A stretch of DNA of 64,000 nucleotides from Parapontixanthobacter sp963736595 (GTDB lineage: Bacteria; Pseudomonadota; Alphaproteobacteria; Sphingomonadales; Sphingomonadaceae): positions 124,001-188,000 of the forward strand of contig CAVTPG010000011.1 in the NCBI GenBank assembly GCA_963736595.1, written 5' to 3'. Shown here piece after piece: positions 57,879 to 64,000 of this stretch. The notes beneath the pieces were generated by a model that saw only the letters and a list, made by a program, of their open reading frames with translations, was not told the origin of the DNA and did no database searches. Position 1 is the first letter of the stretch, and every line of letters begins with the position of its first letter. Position numbers and translations under genes: made by a program.

Positions 57879-58898
57879 TCAACGCGGTACACTCCAGACA
57901 GTATCACCTTGGGCAACGTCCAAAATATCGGCGCTGGCTGAATCGATCGCCACCGACCCGTCCTCTGCGTTTTCACAAGCGCCGTAACACGCTTGGAAAT
58001 CCGACAATTCCCCGGTCGCCAGAATACACTTGTCGCCCTTGTCCAAATCGCTTGCGCCAAGCCGCGCTTGTTTGGCCTTCGCCACGCTATCGACCTTGTC
58101 GGTCTTGGCGATCATGGTCGGTCCGCCATCGAAAATATCGACATAGCCTTCGTAAGCGAAGCCTTCGCGTTCCAGCATCCGCATGGCCGCGCGGCCCGTG
58201 GGATGCGGCACGCCGATGGCGGTGCGCGCGGATTCGCTCAGCATCGCGATATAGACGGGGTGTTTGGGCATCAGATCGGCGATAAATTGATTGCCATTGA
58301 TCGCGTTGAAATAGTCGGCTTCCTGAAAGCCCATGCCGAAGAAACGCCCTGCGACGCCGTCCCAGAATGGCGATCCGCCGCGCTCGTCGATGATACCGCG
58401 CAATTCGGCCAGCACCCGGTCGGCAAAGCGTTGGCGGTGCATCGCGATAAACAGATAGCGGCTGCGCGCCAGCAACAGGCCCAAACCTCCGGCGCGTTCA
58501 TTGGGGTGGAGGAACAACCCGCCGACTTCGCTGCATCCTTCCAAATCTGTGACCAGGCTCAGCATTTCGGCGCGTACCGTGCGATCCAGTTCCTGACTAT
58601 GCTGCGTCAGCGTGGTGAGGCGGTAGGAATAAAACGGCCATTGCTGCCCCACTTGCGTGAATATCTGGCACGTCCCGCGCACTTGTCCGGTCTCGACATT
58701 TTCCAGCACCAGCACGAACAATTCATTGCGCAAAGTGCCATCTGTGGGCTGATCGTATGAGGCAGTGGACCGCTCGATCTTGGCGCCCAGTGCATCGCGA
58801 TCCGCCGGCAGATTGGTGAACCCGCCGCCGGTCAGTTTGGCCATCTCGTAAAGCGGTTCAATATCGGCGGGCTTCGCCGCGCGCAGTCGGTACGTCAT
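57879..58898 (-). CDS. astA: Arginine N-succinyltransferase
   Basis: 339 residues from MTYRLRAAKPADIEPLYEMAKLTGGGFTNLPADR, the standard AstA start, with YSYRLTTLTQHSQELDRTVR, FLHPNERAGGLGLLLARSRYLFIAMH (acyl-CoA binding GNAT-like region) and ELRGIIDERGGSPFWDGVAGRFFGM. It transfers succinyl from succinyl-CoA to arginine. The ATG overlaps the M20 gene's stop by four bases (ATGA), which excludes a long unrelated upstream extension. astC and astD are not in this window. Confidence 0.95.
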   Translation of the reverse strand: MTYRLRAAKPADIEPLYEMAKLTGGGFTNLPADRDALGAKIERSTASYDQPTDGTLRNELFVLVLENVETGQVRGTCQIFTQVGQQWPFYSYRLTTLTQHSQELDRTVRAEMLSLVTDLEGCSEVGGLFLHPNERAGGLGLLLARSRYLFIAMHRQRFADRVLAELRGIIDERGGSPFWDGVAGRFFGMGFQEADYFNAINGNQFIADLMPKHPVYIAMLSESARTAIGVPHPTGRAAMRMLEREGFAYEGYVDIFDGGPTMIAKTDKVDSVAKAKQARLGASDLDKGDKCILATGELSDFQACYGACENAEDGSVAIDSASADILDVAQGDTVWSVPR

Positions 58899-60101
58899 AA
58901 GGTCTCTCCGGTTGCCAGCCTGTGCAGGACGAGCGTGGACAAGGCCGCACGCTCCACCAGCGATGGCACGATCAGGAATTCCTGCGGTGAATGGATGGCA
59001 CCGCCGCGCACGCCCATCGTATCGACCACCGGCACCCCGCAGGCCGCGATGTTGTTGCCATCGCACACCCCGCCGGTCGATTGCCAGCCAATTTTCTGGC
59101 CCAGTTCCGCGCCGCATTCCTGCACCAGATCGAACAGTTTTTGCGCTTGCGCATCGACCGCTTTGGGCGGGCGGGTTACCCCGCCGTGGACGCGGCAATC
59201 AAGGTCATGAATTTTCGAGATGTTGCGCGATAGATCGTTCAATTCCTTGTCGAAATCTATCCATCGCTGCTGTCGATTTTGGGCGGATGTTAAAGCGCAG
59301 CACCGCGTGATCCGGCACGACATTATTAGCCGCGCCGCCTTCGATCTTAGCCGGATTTACGGTAAGGTCGTCATGCTCCATCCGCTTTAACTGCACCGCC
59401 ATATCGGCGGCAGCGACGATCGCATTGCGCCCTTCATGCGGATTGCGTCCGGCATGGGCCGACTTGCCGGTAAACGTGATCGAGTAATTGCCGGTGCCAC
59501 CGCGCGCATGGGCCAGCGTCCCATCGGGCAGGGCAGAAGGCTCATAGGTCAGGGCGGCAAACTTGCCATTGGCCAATTCAGTAATCAGGCTGGAGGACGC
59601 CAGCGAGCCGGTTTCCTCATCCGAATTGATCATGACGTCATAGCCGATGGCCGATGCCGCCTCGCTACGTTCCAGCGCCATCAGCGCGTGGAGCATGATC
59701 GCAATCCCGCCTTTCATATCGGCCACGCCCGGCCCGTTCAGCGTCTCATCATCAAGCCAGACCTGCTCCTGAAACGCATGATCCGCCGGAAAAACCGTGT
59801 CCATATGGCCGGTCAGAATGAATCGGCGATTGGCTTGTGGTCGCACGCGCAGCACCAGATGGCGACCATGCGGCTTTTCAAATTCGCGCCCGTCGGCGGC
59901 AATCGCGGTTACGGGAGCCGGATCGACCAGCTCGACTTCGCCCGGAAGCTGCGAAAAAGCCTCCGCCAGCAAATCGGCCTGCCTTGCCAGTCCATCAAGA
60001 TTGCCCGTGCCGGTGTTGATCGCGCTCCAGCTCTGGACCTGATCCAGCATGGCTGCGCCGTCGATCTCGGCGATGAGTTTTTGCGTGTTCGTTTCCGTCA
60101 T
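58895..60101 (-). pseudogene. M20-family hydrolase of the ast cluster, frameshifted
   Basis: About 401 residues once one extra base at 59258 is skipped: the first frame ends ...VLRFNIRPKSTAAMD and the second resumes DFDKELNDLSRNISKIHDLD. Metal-ligand motifs are intact: ILTGHMDTVFPADH, NGPGVADMKGGIAIMLHALMAL, MINSDEETGSLASS, and in the second frame CDGNNIAACGVPVVDTMGVRGGAIHS. It resembles carboxypeptidase G2-type M20 enzymes. By position it may remove succinyl from succinylglutamate, the job of AstE, but this is inference. Start MTETNTQKLI; 7-residue upstream alternative. The gene is translationally coupled to astA. Confidence 0.82.
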
Positions 60102-60233
60102 CGCCGCGACCTTTAGCGGCACAGTTGCGGAAACCCAAGCCTCGGTCGATGCTTGTCCGGTGCTTGTTTTGCCAGTCCTTGTTTTGAGCCTGTCCCTGAT
60201 CTAGGCGGATGCTGCAAAGCACAATGAGGAACC

Positions 60234-62339
60234 ATGATGCGCGAGACTGTCGATAAAGCTGGATTACAAATCGATGCCGAACTGGCGCAATTTATAGAGC
60301 GTGACGTGCTGGCTCCGCTTGGGCGTGACGCGGGTGATTTCTGGACCGGATTTGCAGAATTGCTGGGGACTTACGCGCCACGTAACCGCGAATTGCTAGA
60401 GCGGCGCGAGACATTGCAGGCGCAGATCGACGAATGGCATACGGAACGGCGCGGTCAGCCACATGACGCCGCCGCTTATCAAGCATTCCTGAAAGACATC
60501 GGCTATCTCGTGGATGAGCCGGACGCGTTCGAAATTGGCACGCAGAATGTCGATGCAGAGATTGCCACGATGGCCGGACCGCAATTGGTCGTACCTTCGC
60601 TGAATGCCCGCTTTGTGCTGAATGCCGCCAATGCGCGGTGGGGCAGCTTGTACGATGCCTATTACGGCACCGATGCGCTGGATGCGGCGCCAGCAAAGCC
60701 TGGCGGTTACGATCAAATTCGCGGTGCGGCAGTTATCGCCAAGGGCCGTGAATTTCTCGACGCTCATGTGCCGCTGGCGCAGGGAAGCTGGGCCGATCTG
60801 GGCGATTGTTCGAACGGCATCGCGATTGCTGACGAAGCGCAATATGTGGGCGAGACCAAACAAGGCCGCCTGTTCGTCAATAACGGTTTGCATATCGAAG
60901 TCGTGTTCGATTCAGGCAGCCAGATCGGGCGCGACGACAAGGCCGGGATTGCCGATATCGTGCTGGAATCTGCGCTGACGACGATTGTCGATATGGAAGA
61001 TTCGGTGGCGGCAGTCGATGCAGAGGACAAGCTGCTGGCCTATCGCAACTGGCTCGGATTGATGCGCGGCGATTTGTCCGAAAGTTTCGAGAAGGGCGGG
61101 CGAACGGTCACGCGCAAACTGGCTGCTGACAAAGACTACACCGCATCCGATGGAAGCGCGCACAGCTTACCGGGCCGCAGCTTGTTGTTCGTGCGCAATG
61201 TGGGTCATCTGATGACCAATCCGGCGATCCACCTGCCCGATGGCAGCGAAGTACCGGAAGGCCTGATGGATGCGGTCTTTACCTCCGCCATCGGTGCGCT
61301 CGATGCAGAGCAACGCAGCGACACGCGCAACAGCCGCACGGGCTCGATCTACATTGTTAAACCCAAGATGCACGGCCCGGAAGAATGCGCTTTCACCAAC
61401 GATCTGTTCGACCGGGTTGAGGATTTGCTCGCGCTTCCGCGCCACACGATAAAGGTCGGCGTAATGGACGAAGAACGGCGTACTTCGGCCAATCTTGCCG
61501 CATGTATCTATGCCGTGCGTGACCGGATCGTGTTTATCAATACCGGCTTTCTCGACCGGACTGGCGACGAAATCCACACTGCGATGCAAGCCGGACCGAT
61601 GGTGCGCAAAGGGGCGATGAAATCGAGCAAATGGCTGACCGCATACGAGCAACGCAATGTCGCTATCGGCTTGGCGCATGGCCTGTCCGGCAAGGCGCAG
61701 ATCGGCAAGGGGATGTGGGCCGCGCCCGACCGCATGGCGCAGATGATGGACGAGAAGATCGGCCATTTGCGCGCCGGGGCGAATACAGCGTGGGTGCCTT
61801 CGCCCACTGCGGCAACCTTGCACGCGCTACATTATCACCGCGAAAATGTGTTCGCCATTCAGCAGGATCTGGGCGAGCCTGCGCCGCTCGCCGATTTGCT
61901 GACCATCCCGCTGGCCGACGGGACCAATTGGAGCGAAGCGGAATTGCGCGAAGAGCTGGATAATAACGCGCAAGGCTTGCTTGGTTACGTCGTGCGCTGG
62001 ATCGATCAGGGTGTTGGCTGTTCCAAAGTGCCGGATATTCACGATGTCGGCCTGATGGAAGACCGTGCCACGTTACGGATTTCCTCGCAGCATATGGCGA
62101 ACTGGCTGCTGCATGGCGTCGTCACCAAAGAGCAGGTGATGGAAGCGCTAAAACGCATGGCGGCCAAGGTCGATGAGCAGAATGCGGGCGATCCCGATTA
62201 CGCGCCGATGGCGGGTAACTGGGACAGCAGCACCGCGTTCAAGGCGGCGTGCGATCTGGTGTTCGAGGGAGCCAGTCAGCCGAGCGGCTATACCGAACCG
62301 CTGCTGCATCAATGGCGGTTGAAGAAGAAAGCTAGCTAA
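60234..62339 (+). CDS. glcB: Malate synthase G
   Basis: 701 residues, close to the Escherichia coli length. Landmarks: ARWGSLYDAYYGTDAL, FVNNGLHIEVVFD, IVDMEDSVAAVDAEDKLLAYRNWLGLMRGDL, IYIVKPKMHGPEECAFTNDLF, KVGVMDEERRTSANLAACIYAV and TAYEQRNVAIGLAHGL. It condenses glyoxylate and acetyl-CoA to malate in the cytoplasm. Tandem ATGATG with GAGGAACC just upstream. It lies divergent from the ast genes; no isocitrate lyase is nearby. Its stop overlaps the ksgA stop by eight bases, convergent. Confidence 0.96.
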   Translation: MMRETVDKAGLQIDAELAQFIERDVLAPLGRDAGDFWTGFAELLGTYAPRNRELLERRETLQAQIDEWHTERRGQPHDAAAYQAFLKDIGYLVDEPDAFEIGTQNVDAEIATMAGPQLVVPSLNARFVLNAANARWGSLYDAYYGTDALDAAPAKPGGYDQIRGAAVIAKGREFLDAHVPLAQGSWADLGDCSNGIAIADEAQYVGETKQGRLFVNNGLHIEVVFDSGSQIGRDDKAGIADIVLESALTTIVDMEDSVAAVDAEDKLLAYRNWLGLMRGDLSESFEKGGRTVTRKLAADKDYTASDGSAHSLPGRSLLFVRNVGHLMTNPAIHLPDGSEVPEGLMDAVFTSAIGALDAEQRSDTRNSRTGSIYIVKPKMHGPEECAFTNDLFDRVEDLLALPRHTIKVGVMDEERRTSANLAACIYAVRDRIVFINTGFLDRTGDEIHTAMQAGPMVRKGAMKSSKWLTAYEQRNVAIGLAHGLSGKAQIGKGMWAAPDRMAQMMDEKIGHLRAGANTAWVPSPTAATLHALHYHRENVFAIQQDLGEPAPLADLLTIPLADGTNWSEAELREELDNNAQGLLGYVVRWIDQGVGCSKVPDIHDVGLMEDRATLRISSQHMANWLLHGVVTKEQVMEALKRMAAKVDEQNAGDPDYAPMAGNWDSSTAFKAACDLVFEGASQPSGYTEPLLHQWRLKKKAS

Positions 62340-63154
62340 GCGCGCGCGCCAGACTGACAAATTCCGCAATGCTCAGCGTTTCGGCGCGGCGTTGCGGGTC
62401 GATGTTGAGCGCACCCAACATTTCGACTGCGCCGGGCATGGCTTTCAGGCTCTGCCGCAACATTTTGCGTCGCTGTCCGAATGCGGCTTTCGTCACGCTT
62501 TCCAGTACGGCAGCGGTCACACCATCGGGCATCGCGGCGGGTTCGAGGTGGACGATGGCGCTCATCACTTTGGGCGGCGGGGTGAAGGCGCTGCGATGCA
62601 CTTTCATGGCGAGCCGCGCGGTGCTGCGCCATTGGGCCAATACGGCGAGCCGGCCATAAGCGGACGTGCCGGGTTTCGAGACGATGCGCTGCGCGACTTC
62701 CTGCTGAAACATCAGCGTTAAGGACGTCCAGTGCGGGGGCCACTCCTGCCCGCCCAGCCAGCGCGTGAACAGCGCCGTGCCCACATTATAGGGAAGGTTC
62801 GAGGCAATCGCGAACGGCTCGCCCATCAATTCGGCATGGTCGATGGCCATCGCGTCGCCTTCGATCACCCGAAGCTGCCCCGGAAAGGCGTCCGCCAATT
62901 CGGCGAGGGCAGGCAGACACCGCCGGTCCATTTCGATCGCTGTGACGCGCGCTCCCGCGCGCAACAAGGCACGGGTAAGGCCGCCGGGACCGGGGCCAAT
63001 TTCCAGCACCGCTTTACCGTTTAGATCGCCGGGCAGGGCCGCAATCCGGTCGAGCAAATGCTCATCCAGTAGAAAATTCTGTCCCAAGGCCTTGGATGCC
63101 GTCAGTCCGTGTGCGGCAATAACCTCGCGCAAAGGTGGCAGCGTCGCCGCTCAT
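62332..63154 (-). pseudogene. ksgA: 16S rRNA dimethyladenosine transferase, N-terminus frameshifted
   Basis: About 273 residues. The body is intact: LGQNFLLDEHLLDRIAALPG, SAM motif AVLEIGPGPGGLTRALL, AIEMDRRC, IASNLPYNVGTALFTRWL and AFTPPPKVMSAIVHLEP. It dimethylates A1518 and A1519 of 16S rRNA. The expected start is ATG 63154, overlapping the pdxA stop (ATGA): it reads MSGD, then one extra G (minus strand) at 63142 must be skipped to continue LPPLREVIAAHGLTASKALG. Without the repair only a TTG at 63132 is left. The TTG product lacks only about eight residues and could be active, so the gene may not be dead. Confidence 0.9.
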
Positions 63155-64000
63155 GCGGATGCTTTGCGCCGCGCGGCACATTCGCCAGCCATCCGAACTG
63201 CGGCCAGCATCGCGCCGGGGTCAGCGATATTTTGGCCCGCAATGCCGAATGCCGTCCCGTGATCGGGCGACGTGCGGATGATCGGCAAGCCGAGCGTGAC
63301 ATTGACGCCCTCGTCGAAATCCAGCGCTTTTAGCGGGATGAGCGCCTGATCGTGATACATACAGATCGCGACATCGTAAGTTTCGCGCGCGCGCGGCGTG
63401 AACAAAGCATCGCCCGCGATTGGTCCGCTGACCGTCAGGCCTTGGCGCTGTAATTCCGCGATAGCAGGCGCGATGATGCGCTGCTCTTCATCGCCAAATC
63501 GTCCATTTTCTCCGGCATGGGGATTAAGACCAGCGATGGCGATGCGTGGATCGGTTATGCCGAAGTCGCGCTGCAAGGCCTGCGCTGCGATGCGCGTGCG
63601 GCGGACGATCAATGCGCTCGACAGCGCGCCGGGAACATCGGACAGCGCGCAATGGACAGTGATCGGCACGGTGCGCAAACGCGGTCCGGCCAGCATCATC
63701 ACGGCATCGTCGGCGGCCAACCCGCAAGCCGCTGCAAAAAACTCGGTTTGCCCCGGAAATGCAAAACCGATGGCGACCAGATCGTCTTTGGACACGGGCG
63801 CTGTGACTACCGCATCCACCGTTCCATCAAGCGCGAGCTTTGTCGCAGTTTCAAGACTGTCGAGAGCGAGTTGCGCGCCGTCCCTATTTGGCTGCCCCGG
63901 TGTGTAAGGAACATCGTTGCCATCCAATACAGGTAACGCTTGCGGCCAAATGCGCGCCGCATCTGCGACATTGGCTGCATCAGTTATCCGCTCAATGGCC
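63151..64000 (-). CDS. pdxA: 4-hydroxythreonine-4-phosphate dehydrogenase, N-terminus missing
   Basis: About 282 residues of the C-terminal part; the gene continues past the right edge of the window. Family motifs are VTAPVSKDDLVAIGFAFPGQ, MMLAGPRLRTVPITVH, IAGLNPHAGENGRFGDEE, AICMYHDQALIPLKAL and LGLPIIRTSPDHGTAFGIAG, with the His metal ligands. It oxidises 4-phosphohydroxy-threonine in pyridoxal phosphate synthesis. Its stop overlaps the ksgA ATG by four bases, the common pdxA-ksgA arrangement. A TTG at 63927 could look like a start, but the reading frame runs on upstream as ITDAANVADAARIWPQALPV, so it is internal. Confidence 0.94.
   Translation of the reverse strand, partial: AIERITDAANVADAARIWPQALPVLDGNDVPYTPGQPNRDGAQLALDSLETATKLALDGTVDAVVTAPVSKDDLVAIGFAFPGQTEFFAAACGLAADDAVMMLAGPRLRTVPITVHCALSDVPGALSSALIVRRTRIAAQALQRDFGITDPRIAIAGLNPHAGENGRFGDEEQRIIAPAIAELQRQGLTVSGPIAGDALFTPRARETYDVAICMYHDQALIPLKALDFDEGVNVTLGLPIIRTSPDHGTAFGIAGQNIADPGAMLAAVRMAGECAARRKASA

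Noticed and set aside
1..64000. CRISPR array, prophage, insertion sequence, rRNA or tRNA gene
   Set aside because: No regularly spaced repeats, phage structural or integrase genes, transposases, rRNA segments or tRNA cloverleafs were recognised anywhere in the window.

Overview
The window looks like chromosomal DNA of an alphaproteobacterium, most likely order Sphingomonadales and close to Erythrobacteraceae. The pointers are a circularly permuted two-piece tmRNA whose tag reads ANDNEALAIAA, a large TonB-dependent receptor, DUF3617 and TPM/LemA proteins, the hemC-hemD-mitofilin-like order, and a fairly GC-rich sequence with dense, overlapping genes. I see no insertion sequence, prophage, CRISPR array, rRNA or tRNA gene. 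No stretch over 300 bases lacks a gene.

Layout. 1-7.4 kb: end of an acyl-CoA dehydrogenase, then an envelope polysaccharide locus (O-antigen-ligase-like protein, Wza-type export lipoprotein, Wzz/BY-kinase, TPR-like protein, and on the other strand a hexapeptide acetyltransferase and a GT4 glycosyltransferase). 7.4-10.3 kb: aromatic and lysine catabolism (FAH-family hydrolase, maleylacetoacetate isomerase, glutaryl-CoA dehydrogenase). 10.3-12.8 kb: a compact minus-strand cluster of OmpA protein, 32-residue membrane microprotein, helix-hairpin-helix membrane protein, lone receiver protein and a lasso-B2-like transglutaminase fold protein. 12.9-20.9 kb: vWA lipoprotein, flippase, gpsA, tsaD, and divergently hemC, hemD and a mitofilin-like protein. 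21-28.6 kb: UbiH-type hydroxylase, dsbD, lipoprotein, uvrB, DUF3617 lipoprotein, alpha/beta hydrolase. 28.7-33.7 kb: ATP-grasp / alpha-E / transglutaminase / Anbu proteasome-like operon and a LuxR-type regulator. 33.7-43.6 kb: extensin-like protein, gamma-glutamyltransferase, sodium/proline symporter, unknown membrane protein, typA, TonB receptor. 43.7-53.7 kb: YbbP/YbbA-type ABC exporter with divergent tesA, recF, PspC pair, then a coupled LemA-TPM-TPM-Nudix-SDR string and mscL. 53.7-64 kb: tmRNA, hybrid histidine kinase, arginine succinyltransferase genes, malate synthase G, ksgA and pdxA (cut by the window edge).

The most striking global feature is eight separate places where a gene is broken in the same way: the reading frame recovers if exactly one extra base is removed (near 1854, 3126-3130, 5882, 6090, 24882, 56342, 59258 and 63142). 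No gene needs a shift in the other direction. This suggests residual insertion errors in the assembly rather than eight independent pseudogenes, though four of the eight lie in the polysaccharide locus, where real inactivation is also conceivable. Coordinates for these genes are given for the reconstructed full-length gene.

The most interesting biology is the Anbu operon, the uncharacterised OmpA-microprotein-HHH-receiver-transglutaminase cluster, and several short degenerate repeats between genes.
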